Shown here piece by piece: positions 47,920-56,747 of a stretch of 64,000 bases of DNA; position 1 is the stretch's first letter; each line of letters begins with the position of its first letter. The notes beneath the pieces were generated by a model. That model ran no database searches. It was not told the DNA's origin and saw only the letters and a list, made by a program, of their open reading frames with translations. A program made the position numbers and the translations under genes. Origin of the DNA: Pseudomonas oryzihabitans. Its GTDB lineage: Bacteria > Pseudomonadota > Gammaproteobacteria > Pseudomonadales > Pseudomonadaceae. The stretch covers positions 2,888,001 to 2,952,000 of the forward strand of contig NZ_CP017024.1 in the NCBI RefSeq assembly GCF_014522265.1, read 5' to 3'.

Positions 47920-50463
47920 TCAACCCGCCTGCAGGTCGGTTGCCAGCAGCGCTGCCAGCTCGCGGTCAGTCAAAGAGGGACCGACCAGGGCCCCTTGGAC
48001 CTCATCGCAATGCTGCGCCTGCAGCCAGGCCAACTGGCCGGGCGTCTCCACGCCCGTTGCCGTCACCCTGAGGCCCAGGGTTCGTCCCAGGCCAATCAGA
48101 GCCTGGACGATGGCGGCATCGACCTGCTGGTCTTCCAGGTGCGCGACCAGTCGGCTATCCAGGCTGATGCCATCCAGCACGGGGTGGCGCAGCGCCTCCA
48201 GGGCGCTTGAACCTCGGCCGAAGTCGGCCAGACTCAGGCGCACGCCCAGCGCCTTGAGCGCCTCGAGCAGCATCAACATCGGGGCGCTGTCTGCCTGCGA
48301 CAGCGCCTCGGGCAGTTGCAGCTCCAGGCGTTCCGCTGCCAGGCCGCTCGTCTGCAAGGCGCGGGCGACCGCCGCCACCAGGGCCTCGCCATCGGCGAAC
48401 GGACGTGCGGACAGATTGATGATCAGCCGCAGTGGCGCGGGCCAGGTCGCGGCAGCGTGACAGGCGTTGTCCAGCAACCAGAATTCCAGGGGAACGCTGA
48501 GTCCGGTCTCCTCGGCCAGGGGCAGGAGGACCTCCGGCGGTAGCAGGCCGCGCTGCGGGTGGGCCCAGTGCAGCCGGACCTCGATGGCGTTCAGCCGACC
48601 CTCGGCGGCGCTCCGCCGAGGCAGGTAACCCAGGCGCAGCTGGTCGAGCGCCAGCGCCTGGCGCAGCTCCTGTTCCAGGTCACGCCGCTGGCTGAGCTGG
48701 GCGTCCATCGCCGGGGCATGGAAGCACCAGCCGTTGCGGCCCGCGGCCTTGGCCTGGTACAGCGCGATATCCGCCAGGCGCAGCAGGTCCTCGACCTGGC
48801 TGGCCTGCTCCGGCGCCTGGGCGATGCCGATGCTGGTGCCGACGCTGACCGACTGTTCCTCCAGCAGGATGGGTCGGCCGATGGCATTCACCAGCCGCGC
48901 ACAGATCTGGTCGACGGTCGCCACATCCAGGTGACCGAGCAGCACCACGATGAATTCGTCGCCGCCCAGGCGCGCCACCAGGCCGCCAGGTCTCAGACTG
49001 GCCTGCAGACGCCGGGCGATTTCCTGCAGCACCCGATCGCCGGCGGCGTGGCCGAGGCTGTCGTTGACCGGCTTGAAACGATCCAGGTCCAGGCTGAGCA
49101 GCGTCAGCGGGGTCCTGGCTTGCGTCAACTTGCGCGCCAGGTAGTGCTGCAATTGCAGGCGATTGGCCAGGCCGGTCAGGCTGTCGTGTTGCGACAGGTG
49201 TTCGATTTCCGCCTGGGCATTGACCGCGGCGGTGATGTCACTGGCGGTGCCGCGAAAGCCAGCGTCCTTGGGCAGCGGTCGGGCGGTGATCTCGCAGACC
49301 CGGGAGTGACCCAGGCGGTCGCGATAATGGCAGCGCAGCACCTGGCGCTCGTCGAGCTGGCGGGCATTGCCCTGGAGCCAGGCAGCCAGCGGGGTCGTCT
49401 CGCTGCTGAACAGCTCCGCCAGCAGCCGCCCGAGCCAACTGCCGGGCGTATGCCCGGTGATGCGGGCGAAGCGTTCGGACAGATAGGTGATGCGGCCCGC
49501 GGCATCGCTTTCCCACAGCCAGTCGGAGGCGGCCTCGGCGAGTTCGCGAAAGCGCCTTTCGCTGCGACTCAGTTCGGCCTGGCTGGCGATCAGGGCATCG
49601 AACTGTTGGTCGAGTTGCCGCGCCGAATTCAGCGCATGGCGGATCAGCAGGGCCAGCACCAGCCCGAGCAGCAGCACCCCGGCCAGAAAGACCGGCAGGG
49701 TGCGGTGCAGGAGCTGGGCGCCGGGTTGCGGCGGTTGCCAGTTGAGCAGCAGCGGTGAATCCAGGAAGCGCAGCGTTTCATGATCGACCAGGGGCACCCG
49801 CGACGCCTCGAGTCGCGGCAAGCCATAGGTATCGCTGAGATGGGCCAGGGTGTCCGGATCGAGCACGTTGACGAACAGCATCACCGACGGGGCGCCGGGA
49901 CCCGGGGCCACGCTGTAGCTCGCGCCGGGCGTGATGGTGGCCGCGGCGACCAGCGCCGGGACACCACCCACGCTCAGCACCCGTACCAGGCTCTCGGTCT
50001 CGCCAGGACGCTGGCGGGTGGCCGCCAGCAGGCCGGCCAGATCGCCTTCGAGCCATTGCGCCGCCGCGCGCTCCGTCGGCCGGCCATCGATCACCGCATA
50101 GACGGTACGATCCTGCGGATCCAGCACGAAGACCCCGTTGTAGCCATAGAGCTCATAGGGGATGTCGCCGACGTTGCGCTCGTCGTTGGCCCAGAAGAGG
50201 TCGACCGCCAGGTGCAGGTGCTTGTAGGCCTCACCCCACTTGGCGTAGTTGATGATGTTGTGGCCGATCTCGTTTTCGACCTGCACCAGAGTGCGGTCGA
50301 TGTAGGTCCGGGCGCGTTGCTGGACGTCGGCGTCCTGGCTGGTGGCGGTCCTGATCAGCAGGTAGCAGCCGAGGCCGAGCAGGATCGGCAGGGCGCAGAT
50401 GACCGGAAAGAGGCGCAGCAGCAGGTTGTGGCTGCGGCGGGTGGCGATGGGCGTGGACGGCAT
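47920..50463 (-). CDS. CHASE4-PAS-GGDEF-EAL membrane protein, paralogue of 22793-25357
   Basis: 847 residues, same architecture and start (MPSTPIATRR) as the gene at 22793. TM1 about 12-34, CHASE4 sensor (Y-A-K-W-G-E-A-Y) to about 255, TM2 about 260-280, PAS about 310-430, GGDEF with intact R-L-G-G-D-E-F, EAL at the end. The EAL part is more damaged than in the paralogue: E-V-R-L-H for E-A-L-L-R, L-P-E for L-T-E, A-D-F-G for D-D-F-G, I-S-L-D for V-K-L-D and A-T-G-V-E for A-E-G-V-E. The phosphodiesterase is almost certainly inactive, though c-di-GMP binding or a purely cyclase role remains possible. Confidence 0.85.
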   Translation of the reverse strand: MPSTPIATRRSHNLLLRLFPVICALPILLGLGCYLLIRTATSQDADVQQRARTYIDRTLVQVENEIGHNIINYAKWGEAYKHLHLAVDLFWANDERNVGDIPYELYGYNGVFVLDPQDRTVYAVIDGRPTERAAAQWLEGDLAGLLAATRQRPGETESLVRVLSVGGVPALVAAATITPGASYSVAPGPGAPSVMLFVNVLDPDTLAHLSDTYGLPRLEASRVPLVDHETLRFLDSPLLLNWQPPQPGAQLLHRTLPVFLAGVLLLGLVLALLIRHALNSARQLDQQFDALIASQAELSRSERRFRELAEAASDWLWESDAAGRITYLSERFARITGHTPGSWLGRLLAELFSSETTPLAAWLQGNARQLDERQVLRCHYRDRLGHSRVCEITARPLPKDAGFRGTASDITAAVNAQAEIEHLSQHDSLTGLANRLQLQHYLARKLTQARTPLTLLSLDLDRFKPVNDSLGHAAGDRVLQEIARRLQASLRPGGLVARLGGDEFIVVLLGHLDVATVDQICARLVNAIGRPILLEEQSVSVGTSIGIAQAPEQASQVEDLLRLADIALYQAKAAGRNGWCFHAPAMDAQLSQRRDLEQELRQALALDQLRLGYLPRRSAAEGRLNAIEVRLHWAHPQRGLLPPEVLLPLAEETGLSVPLEFWLLDNACHAAATWPAPLRLIINLSARPFADGEALVAAVARALQTSGLAAERLELQLPEALSQADSAPMLMLLEALKALGVRLSLADFGRGSSALEALRHPVLDGISLDSRLVAHLEDQQVDAAIVQALIGLGRTLGLRVTATGVETPGQLAWLQAQHCDEVQGALVGPSLTDRELAALLATDLQAG

Positions 50464-50624
50464 GGTGAACCTGGGCGGTGCTGGACGACGGTCAGGATTC
50501 CCGCGAGGTGGCCAAGGACGGCGCGAGGGGTGCCTGGCCAGCGGCCATTATCCGCCACCCTCACCCAGCCGTCTGCTCGCGGCCTGACCAGGGGCAGCGC
50601 TGAGCTGCCCGGACGGTCGACCGT

Positions 50625-51209
50625 TCAAGGCCGCGGTGGATAGCTGACCAGCAGCTCGTTGATCAGACGGCTGAAGGCGGCGCTGCGTTGGCTGGGCGTG
50701 GCGTTCTGATCGTCCAGCAGGCGCTCTTCGCTGGCACGCCAGACCAGCTTGCCGTCACGGCCATCGAGCATGTCGAGCTGGACCGTCATCACCGGGTAGG
50801 TGACGGTCTGGGTGCGCACATAGCTTGGTCCCCAGGGGCCGGGACCCCAGGCGGAGCCCCAGGGACCGCCCCAGCCCGGACCCCAGTAGGGATCGGCATA
50901 GCTGTAGCTCTGCTGGCGCTGGTCGAGGATCACATAGAGCTTGAGCTTCAGATCCGGGCGCGTGCCCGCCGCCGCTGGGCGCAGCCCGCGCTGGTCGAGG
51001 CCGCTGCTCACCGAATCGCGCAGGCGCTGCTCGGTGAGATCGCTGCGCACCCGCGGATCGTTGGGGCGGTACTCGATGGCCGGGTCCGCCCAGCCCCAGC
51101 TGCGATAGGCGGCGAAATCACGGCTGGCGTCATAGTCCAGATTGCGCGGGCCGCGCTCTGCGCAGGCTGCCAGCAAGAGGACCGCAAGCAGCAGGAGACA
51201 ACGTTTCAT
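50625..51209 (-). CDS. DUF4136 lipoprotein (copy 1)
   Basis: 194 residues. Lipoprotein signal with lipobox L-L-A-A-C at about 12-16. The DUF4136 pattern is present: D-F-A-A-Y-R-S-W-G-W near the mature start, L-T-E-Q-R-L-R-D-S-V-S-S-G-L-D-Q-R-G-L-R, and the central Gly/Pro/Trp/Tyr-rich insert (about 100-128), then T-V-Q-L-D-M-L-D-G-R-D-G-K-L-V-W-R-A-S. The function is unknown; envelope location is likely. Adjacent in tandem to a paralogue at 51272 with the same insert. Confidence 0.75.
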   Translation of the reverse strand: MKRCLLLLAVLLLAACAERGPRNLDYDASRDFAAYRSWGWADPAIEYRPNDPRVRSDLTEQRLRDSVSSGLDQRGLRPAAAGTRPDLKLKLYVILDQRQQSYSYADPYWGPGWGGPWGSAWGPGPWGPSYVRTQTVTYPVMTVQLDMLDGRDGKLVWRASEERLLDDQNATPSQRSAAFSRLINELLVSYPPRP

Positions 51210-51271
51210 GGGCGATCCTCTGAGGTGAGCGCGCTAGTCTGCTTGGACTGGCTTAAGGGCCACTTATCCCT

Positions 51272-51883
51272 TCAGCTCGGCGGATAGTTGGCCAGCAGGC
51301 GGCGGGTGGTCTCGCGCAGGGTGCGCGCGCGTTCGCCGCTGTTGCCGTTGCTGGCCTGCTCGGCGGCCGAGTGCCAGAGCACCTGGCCGGTGGCGGGATC
51401 GAGCAATTCCACCTCCAGCACGTCGACCAGGAAGGTCCGGGTGCGGGTCCGCGCCTGGCCGACCGTGGCGCCATAGCCGGGGCCGTAGCCATAGGGCCCG
51501 TAGCCGCCGTAGCCGTAGCTGGTGTCGTAGTAGTCGGTGTATTGCTCGCTGCGCTGCTGCTGGGTCAGGCGGGCGCGTACCTGCAGATCGGCGCGGGCAC
51601 CGCCGATGGCGGGCCGCAAGCCGCGCTGGTCGAGACCATCGGCCACCGCCTGCTGCACGGTCTGGCCATCCAGGCCGCCGCTGACCACCGCGGCGCCCGG
51701 TGCCCAGCTCCAGGTGCGATAGCGACTCCAGTCACGCGGTGCCGGCGGATAGGCCGCCGGATCCTGCTGCGGCAATACCGGGAGCGACGCCTCTGGCAGG
51801 CTGCTGGCGACATAGGGATTGGGCGTCTGGCAACCGGCCAGGGCGAGCAGCGCGAGCGACAGGCAGAGCAGGGGGTGACGCAT
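51272..51883 (-). CDS. DUF4136 lipoprotein (copy 2)
   Basis: 203 residues, paralogous to the gene at 50625. Lipobox L-A-L-A-G-C at about 13-18. After a Pro/Ala-rich linker come W-S-R-Y-R-T-W-S-W-A-P-G, Q-A-V-A-D-G-L-D-Q-R-G-L-R-P-A, a Tyr/Gly-rich insert (about 115-140), and V-D-V-L-E-V-E-L-L-D-P-A-T-G-Q-V-L-W-H-S. The pair is arranged head to tail with 62 bp between, indicating tandem duplication followed by divergence. Probable outer-membrane lipoprotein. Confidence 0.75.
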   Translation of the reverse strand: MRHPLLCLSLALLALAGCQTPNPYVASSLPEASLPVLPQQDPAAYPPAPRDWSRYRTWSWAPGAAVVSGGLDGQTVQQAVADGLDQRGLRPAIGGARADLQVRARLTQQQRSEQYTDYYDTSYGYGGYGPYGYGPGYGATVGQARTRTRTFLVDVLEVELLDPATGQVLWHSAAEQASNGNSGERARTLRETTRRLLANYPPS

Positions 51884-51930
51884 GACCGGTTCCTCGGAGG
51901 AATGCTGGCCAGAGCATACCGCGCCCTACG

Positions 51931-52686
51931 TCATCCTGCCTTAGCTTGGCAGAGCCAATGCAGATAGCGCCCCAGGCCCGCGAAAGCCGGGTGCCGTCGG
52001 TGGGCCAGTTCCATGGCCACCAGCTCCTCGCCGTCGGCACGGGTCTGGAATTCCGGCGGCATGTAGTCGTGAAAGACCCGGACGCCACTGCGCGCCCGAA
52101 CCTGCCAGTCTGCCGCCAGCCAGGCCTCGACCTCGCGCGGATCAAGCGGCCGTTGCGGCGTCAGGCCGCGTTGGCCCGCGCCGGCGTAGTCACCCTGCCG
52201 GAGTTTGCGAAAATGCCCCTTGAGCAGGTTGCGATAGATCAGGGCGTCGCGGTTGTAGAAGGCCAGCGACAGCCAGCCGTCCGGGGCCAGGCAGCGTTGC
52301 AGCGTAGGCAGGATCGCCGGGGGCGTCTCCAGCCATTCCAGCACCGCGTGGCAGAGCACCAGGTCGAAGGGCTCGGCGAAGGCGGGCAACTCCTGCCAGG
52401 GCAGCGCCAGCCAGTCGGCGTCGAGTCCGGCGGCGGCGAACGCCTCCTGGGCCCCGGCCAGCATGGGCGCCGAGGGCTCGGCCAGGGTCACGGCATGGCC
52501 CTGCTGCGCCAGCCAGAGACTCATGTGGCCGAGCCCGGCGCCGATGTCCAGCACCCGCAGCGGCCGCGCGGGCAGTACCTCGGCCAGATCCGCCTGCAGC
52601 ACGGCCAGGCGGATGGCGCCCTTGGTGCCGCCATAGATGTTGGCGGCGAAACGGGTGGCGCGGTCGTCGAAGAAGGTATCGGTCAC
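51931..52686 (-). CDS. cmoM: tRNA 5-carboxymethoxyuridine methyltransferase CmoM
   Basis: 251 residues from GTG 52686 (read M-T-D-T-F-F-D-D). The SAM motif is V-L-D-I-G-A-G-L-G-H-M (about 45-55). CmoM-specific segments: A-N-I-Y-G-G-T-K-G at 15-23, C-H-A-V-L-E-W, S-G-V-R-V-F-H-D-Y and G-R-Y-L-H-W. E. coli CmoM methylates 5-carboxymethoxyuridine in the tRNA wobble position to the methyl ester. The start overlaps the stop of the upstream MazG-like gene as GTGA, so translation is coupled. Confidence 0.83.
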   Translation of the reverse strand: MTDTFFDDRATRFAANIYGGTKGAIRLAVLQADLAEVLPARPLRVLDIGAGLGHMSLWLAQQGHAVTLAEPSAPMLAGAQEAFAAAGLDADWLALPWQELPAFAEPFDLVLCHAVLEWLETPPAILPTLQRCLAPDGWLSLAFYNRDALIYRNLLKGHFRKLRQGDYAGAGQRGLTPQRPLDPREVEAWLAADWQVRARSGVRVFHDYMPPEFQTRADGEELVAMELAHRRHPAFAGLGRYLHWLCQAKAG

Positions 52687-52988
52687 GGCAGGAAACGCCT
52701 CTCGTTGTCGGCCAGCTTGGCCAGCACCGCCTGCTCCACGTCCAGCTCCAGTTCGCTGCCCAGTTGCAGCAGATAGAGCAGCACGTCGGCGATTTCCTGG
52801 CCGGCGTGTTCGCGCTCGGCGGCGCTCAAGGTGCGGGCTTCGGCATCGCTCTTCCACTGGAAGATCTCCACCAGCTCGGCCATCTCGACGCTGGCGGCCA
52901 TCGCCAGATTCTTGGGATTGTGATAGCGGCGCCAGGCGTTGGCATCGCGGATCGCGTGCAGGCGGGTGAGCAGGGCAGGGAGGTCCAT
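52683..52988 (-). CDS. MazG-like nucleotide pyrophosphohydrolase
   Basis: 101 residues from the ATG at 52988 (MDLPALLTRL). All-alpha NTP pyrophosphatase fold: W-R-R-Y-H-N-P-K-N-L-A-M-A-A-S-V-E-M-A-E-L-V-E-I-F-Q-W (the E-x-x-E metal-binding helix) and E-I-A-D-V-L-L-Y-L-L (second E-x-x-D pair). This is the short dCTP-pyrophosphatase/RS21-C6 type that removes abnormal nucleotides. Overlaps cmoM by 4 nt at its 3' end. Confidence 0.85.
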   Translation of the reverse strand: MDLPALLTRLHAIRDANAWRRYHNPKNLAMAASVEMAELVEIFQWKSDAEARTLSAAEREHAGQEIADVLLYLLQLGSELELDVEQAVLAKLADNERRFLP

Positions 52989-53119
52989 GGGCGTCCGGGG
53001 GTCGACAAAACGCCATTCTCCCATGGCGAGACGGCTGTCGTCCGCCGGCCTGCGCGACAGCCTGACGCCGCTGTTCTACCCTGGGGCCCATCACCGACAC
53101 CCTGGTTGCTGGAGCCCTG

Positions 53120-54238
53120 ATGAAATCTTGCCTGACCGGACTGGGCTTGGCCCTGCTGTTGACCACTGGCGTCGCCCATGCCGAAAAGCTGCTCTTGGAG
53201 GGCACCCTGGGCCAGGTCCGAGTGGTGGTGGAGGTCGATTCCACCGCCAACGACGAAGCCTATGGCCGCTACTTCTACGACCGCTATCGCCGCGACCTGC
53301 GCCTGAGCGGTCCGGCGCAATCGGGCGACCGGCTCAAGCTGGAGGAGGGTGCGCCCTGGCAGGACGGTCCCAAGGCCAGCTGGTCACTGACGCGCGGCAA
53401 GGATGGTTCCTGGACCGGCACCTGGAGCGGTGCCGGCAAGACCCTGCCGCTCGCCCTGGCGCCGCTGCAACCGGGGCAGTCCGCGGCAGCGGATCGCTAT
53501 CGGCAGAAATTGCGCCAGGGCGATCCCTATGAGTATCGCCGCCTGCAGGGACTCAGGCTGGAACAGGGCGAGCGCCAGACCTTCATGGGCCGGGGCCTGC
53601 GCTGGTGGCGCGAGCCGGTCTCGGGCATGCGGCTGTTCACCGTGGAGGGTGCCAGCGAGGCAGCCAATGCCGTACTGCGCGAACGCCTCTGGGCGGAGGT
53701 CGATGCCCACCTGAGCTGCATCGGCACTGACGGCGAGCACAGCCTGGAGGTGACCCCGCAGCTGCTCAGCGAGCGGGTGCTCAGCGTCAATCTGTTCAGC
53801 CAGTACAGCTGCAGCGGCGCGGCTCACCCGGATTTCGGCAGCGCGCCCCTGACCCTGGATCTGCAGACCGGCGAGGAGCTGGCGCTGGAGGATTTTCTCT
53901 GGTTGGGCCACGGCCAGCCGATTCGTCCGCAGCCGGAGGATCGCTATTCCCAGGCCCTGGCAGACTATAGGCAACAGACCCTGGCGCCCTGGGTGATCCG
54001 GCTGTTCACCCGCCTGTATCCGCAACTGATGCAGGCGCCCGCCGACGGCGACGGCTGCGACTATCGTAGCGCCGACGTCTGGCAATTCGCGCCCTGGTAC
54101 CTGACGCCCAAGGGCCTCTATCTCGGCCCGACCTTCTTCCGCGCCGCCCGCAACTGCGACGAACCCGGCGGCACCCTGGTGCCCTACGCCGAAGTCCGCA
54201 AGCATCCGGGGCCGCTGGTGGACCTCCTGCCCCGCTGA
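53120..54238 (+). CDS. Secreted protein with C-terminal RsiV/DUF3298-like domain
   Basis: 372 residues with a signal peptide (about 1-21, ending V-A-H-A). The first 150 residues are beta-rich; the C-terminal part (from about 210) resembles DUF3298/RsiV: V-L-S-V-N-L-F-S-Q-Y-S-C-S-G-A-A-H-P, L-T-L-D-L-Q-T-G-E-E-L-A-L-E-D, and the end L-V-P-Y-A-E-V-R-K-H. Such domains occur in anti-sigma factors and in proteins of unknown role. Location is periplasmic or outer membrane. It diverges from the MazG-like gene. Confidence 0.65.
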   Translation: MKSCLTGLGLALLLTTGVAHAEKLLLEGTLGQVRVVVEVDSTANDEAYGRYFYDRYRRDLRLSGPAQSGDRLKLEEGAPWQDGPKASWSLTRGKDGSWTGTWSGAGKTLPLALAPLQPGQSAAADRYRQKLRQGDPYEYRRLQGLRLEQGERQTFMGRGLRWWREPVSGMRLFTVEGASEAANAVLRERLWAEVDAHLSCIGTDGEHSLEVTPQLLSERVLSVNLFSQYSCSGAAHPDFGSAPLTLDLQTGEELALEDFLWLGHGQPIRPQPEDRYSQALADYRQQTLAPWVIRLFTRLYPQLMQAPADGDGCDYRSADVWQFAPWYLTPKGLYLGPTFFRAARNCDEPGGTLVPYAEVRKHPGPLVDLLPR

Positions 54239-54370
54239 CGTAGGTTGGAGCTGAGCGCAGCGAAGCCCAACAGCGCCGCCTGCCTCGAAGGTCTGGCTGC
54301 CCAGTAGCAGCACCATGACCAGCTAGGCGGTTCAGCTGCGCCTAACGCTGGTGCCGATCGGTGGCTTTTC

Positions 54371-54841
54371 CTACTTCCGCAAGAGCTTTTGCAGCCGGGC
54401 GTGCTGCCAGAGGGCGATCCTGTCGCGCAGGAAGAAGGTCTGGATGCCACGACCCAGCAACAGGATTCCCCAGATGGCGGCGACCCACAGGGACCAGTGG
54501 CTGTCAGGCGAGGTCGCGCGATTGAGCACATAGAGAAAGACACAGATGACCATGCCGCGCAGCACCTGCCAATAGAAGCCGATCTCGGCGGCGACCTGTT
54601 CACGGGCATTCGCGATTCGCTCGTCTGCAGCGGATCCCACTGCTTGAGTGGCTTGACCTGTCAGGTCGGCAACGCTGATTTCCAGAACGGCAGCCAGGGC
54701 GCTCAGGGTCTCCAGACTGGCCTGCTCGCCATTTTCGATGCGTTGCACCGTACGGGTGCTTATGCCCGCGAGTTCAGCGAGCTGCTCTTGCGACCACGCT
54801 CGGGCCAGGCGGTGTTCCTTGATTTTGTTGGGCAGTTGCAT
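54371..54841 (-). CDS. XRE-family regulator with C-terminal 2TM domain
   Basis: 156 residues from the ATG at 54841 (MQLPNKIKEH), with GGAGA 8 nt upstream. HTH_3 domain at about 5-60 (W-S-Q-E-Q-L-A-E-L-A-G-I-S-T-R-T-V-Q-R-I-E-N-G), a short linker, then a 2TM domain (two hydrophobic segments at about 95-113 and 118-138 flanked by basic and aromatic residues). It should be anchored to the inner membrane with its DNA-binding domain in the cytoplasm. Its promoter region carries a phased TGACAG array that may be its operator. Confidence 0.8.
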   Translation of the reverse strand: MQLPNKIKEHRLARAWSQEQLAELAGISTRTVQRIENGEQASLETLSALAAVLEISVADLTGQATQAVGSAADERIANAREQVAAEIGFYWQVLRGMVICVFLYVLNRATSPDSHWSLWVAAIWGILLLGRGIQTFFLRDRIALWQHARLQKLLRK

Positions 54842-54913
54842 CTCGGTTTCTCCAGCGGTGGTGGACGAGCAAAAGCCTAGCCGCAAGGCCCTCTGTCCGA
54901 CACGACGACAACC

Positions 54914-54992
54914 CGACAGCAGCCTGACAGCGAGGTGACAGGGACCTGACGGCCTCGCTGACAGGGAAGAGCGGAAGCCCGTCTCCTGACAG
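54914..54992. promoter_or_regulatory. Phased TGACAG element array upstream of the XRE-2TM gene
   Basis: Six-base elements start at 54914 (CGACAG), 54925 (TGACAG), 54936 (TGACAG), 54947 (TGACGG) and 54959 (TGACAG), spaced 11, 11, 11 and 12 bp, with one more TGACAG at 54987. All point the same way and lie on one face of the helix. They start 73 bp upstream of the XRE-2TM start codon. Confidence 0.6.
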
Positions 54993-55015
54993 GGTCTTCC
55001 CTGTCCATCCACTCT

Positions 55016-55195
55016 ACACCGGCTACACGCGGTGAAAACCGTCCAGGGATTTCCACAGCAGGTTCGGCTCCGCGGGGTAAGGCTGCGCCGTTACCCACCC
55101 TACGATCAGCCGTGAGCCCGTAGCGTGGAAAACCGCAGGGGTTCTCCATTGGACGTTGAGTATCGGCAGCGGACAGGGCTTCGCCGCCTTCCACC
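55016..55195. other. Dispersed-repeat-like intergenic sequence
   Basis: The rest of the 354-bp gap before the YpeA-type gene. It holds inverted, partly similar segments around gcgtggaaaaccgcag and gtaaggctgcgccgttacccaccctacg, which share the gctgcgccg-ttttccacgctacgg theme of the array at 27912. No open reading frame or RNA structure I can name. Confidence 0.4.
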
Positions 55196-55615
55196 CTAGT
55201 CGTCGGCGATCAGCCGCTTGCCCAGGGTGACGACCTCGGCCTCGGCATAGCCCAGGGCCGCATAGAAGCCGAGGATCGCCGCATTGTCCCGGCGCACCAT
55301 CAGCTGCAGCTTGGGACAGCCGCGTTCGCTCAGCAGCTGTTCGGCGGTCGCCACCAGCCGCCGGGCATGGCCGCGGCGCTGATGCTCCGGGGCAACTGCG
55401 AGGTAATAGAGCCAGCCGCGATGACCGTCGGTGCCGACCATGGCGCTGGCCATGAGGGTGCCGTCCGCTTCGCCCACCAGGAACAACTCGGGTTGTTCGG
55501 CGAGCTTGCGCTGGATGTCGCGGTAGGGATCGTTCCAGGGGCGAGTCAGTCCGCAGGCCTGCCACAGATTGATCACGGCCTCGGTGTCGGCGGACTGGAA
55601 GGGGCGGATGTGCAT
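55196..55615 (-). CDS. ypeA: YpeA-type GNAT acetyltransferase
   Basis: 139 residues. Start M-H-I-R-P-F-Q-S-A-D-T-E-A-V-I-N-L-W and the pair L-T-R-P-W-N-D-P-Y-R-D-I match the YpeA family. The acetyl-CoA motif is R-R-G-H-A-R-R-L (about 80-87), followed by V-R-R-D-N-A-A-I-L-G-F-Y-A-A-L-G-Y. Substrate unknown. The gene precedes a REP-like palindrome and then the end of the dpp operon, and is not part of that operon. Confidence 0.82.
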   Translation of the reverse strand: MHIRPFQSADTEAVINLWQACGLTRPWNDPYRDIQRKLAEQPELFLVGEADGTLMASAMVGTDGHRGWLYYLAVAPEHQRRGHARRLVATAEQLLSERGCPKLQLMVRRDNAAILGFYAALGYAEAEVVTLGKRLIADD

Positions 55616-55658
55616 GGGGCGGGATCTCCATCGCGGCCATGGCGGTGCGCCGTAGCGA

Positions 55659-55695
55659 CCGCTCCTACAGGTTACGGTACACCCTGTAGGAGCGG
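55659..55695. repeat. REP-like palindrome
   Basis: Perfect 13-bp inverted repeat, ccgctcctacagg (55659-55671) and cctgtaggagcgg (55683-55695), loop of 11 nt. The GTAGGAGCGG core is typical of REP elements in Pseudomonas. It also lies just past the dpp operon end, where it may stabilise or end the mRNA. Confidence 0.75.
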
Positions 55696-55721
55696 CCCAT
55701 GGCCACGATCAGCTTTTCCAG

Positions 55722-56747
55722 CTAGAGAAAGTTCTCCGCATAGTGGCAGGCCACCTGGCGGGCTTCCACGTTGCGCAACGCCGGGACCTCGGTCTTGCAC
55801 TTCTCCGTCGCATAGGGGCAGCGACGGTGGAAGACGCAACCGGGTGGCGGATCCAGCGGGTTGGGCAGCTCGCCCTGGATGCGGATGCGCGGCTTGCTCG
55901 GGTCCGGGTGCAGACTCGGGGTGGCCGACAGCAGCATCTGGGTATAGGGATGCAGGGGCCGCTCGAACAGCAGGTCGCGGCTGGTCTTTTCGACGATGCA
56001 GCCCAGGTACATCACCATCACTTCATCGGCGATGTGGCGCACCACCGACAGGTTGTGGGAGATGAACACATAGGCGGTCCGGTACTGCTGCTGCAGATCC
56101 ATGAACAGGTTGAGCACCTGCGCCTGGATGGACACGTCCAGCGCCGAGGTCGGCTCGTCCGCCACCAGCACCTTGGGCTGCAGCATCATGGCGCGGGCTA
56201 CGGCGATGCGCTGGCGCTGGCCACCGGAGAACATGTGCGGATAGCGCTGGTAGTGCTCCGGCCGCAAGCCCACCTGCTGCATCATCGCCTGTACCTTCTC
56301 GCGCCTTTCGGTGCGGGAGAGGCTGGTGTTGATCTGCAGCGGCTCGGCCAGCTGGTCGCCGATCTTGCGGCGTGGATTGAGCGAGGCATAGGGATTCTGG
56401 AACACCATCTGCACCTCGCGGCGCAGTTCCTTGCGGCGGGCGGCGTCGGCGTTTGCCACGTCCTGACCGCCGATGACCAGGCTGCCGGCGGTGGGCTGCT
56501 CGATCAGGGTCAGGGCGCGGGCCAGGGTCGACTTGCCACAACCCGACTCACCCACCACGGCCAGGGTGCGCCCGGCCTGAAGGTCGAAGGAGACGCCGTT
56601 GAGCGCCTTGACCGTGGCGTTGTCCTTGAACAGGCCGCGGGAGATTTGATAGTGCTGGGTCAGGCCCTTGGCTTCGAGCACGAGGTGCTCGGGCGCCTGC
56701 TCCGGGGTGGTGGAGCGGGCGAGGACGGTGGCTTCAGACGGCGCCAT
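55722..56747 (-). CDS. dppF: Dipeptide ABC transporter ATPase DppF
   Basis: 341 residues from the ATG at 56747 ([10 protein letters not shown]), with GGAGG upstream. Walker A G-E-S-G-C-G-K-S, signature F-S-G-G-Q-R-Q-R, Walker B V-L-V-A-D-E-P-T. The C-terminal extension has the cysteines C-V-F-H-R-R-C and E-K-C and A-C-H-Y expected for the cluster-like motif of oligopeptide ATPases. It energises dipeptide uptake together with DppD. It overlaps dppD by 14 bp and ends the operon. Confidence 0.92.
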   Translation of the reverse strand: MAPSEATVLARSTTPEQAPEHLVLEAKGLTQHYQISRGLFKDNATVKALNGVSFDLQAGRTLAVVGESGCGKSTLARALTLIEQPTAGSLVIGGQDVANADAARRKELRREVQMVFQNPYASLNPRRKIGDQLAEPLQINTSLSRTERREKVQAMMQQVGLRPEHYQRYPHMFSGGQRQRIAVARAMMLQPKVLVADEPTSALDVSIQAQVLNLFMDLQQQYRTAYVFISHNLSVVRHIADEVMVMYLGCIVEKTSRDLLFERPLHPYTQMLLSATPSLHPDPSKPRIRIQGELPNPLDPPPGCVFHRRCPYATEKCKTEVPALRNVEARQVACHYAENFL

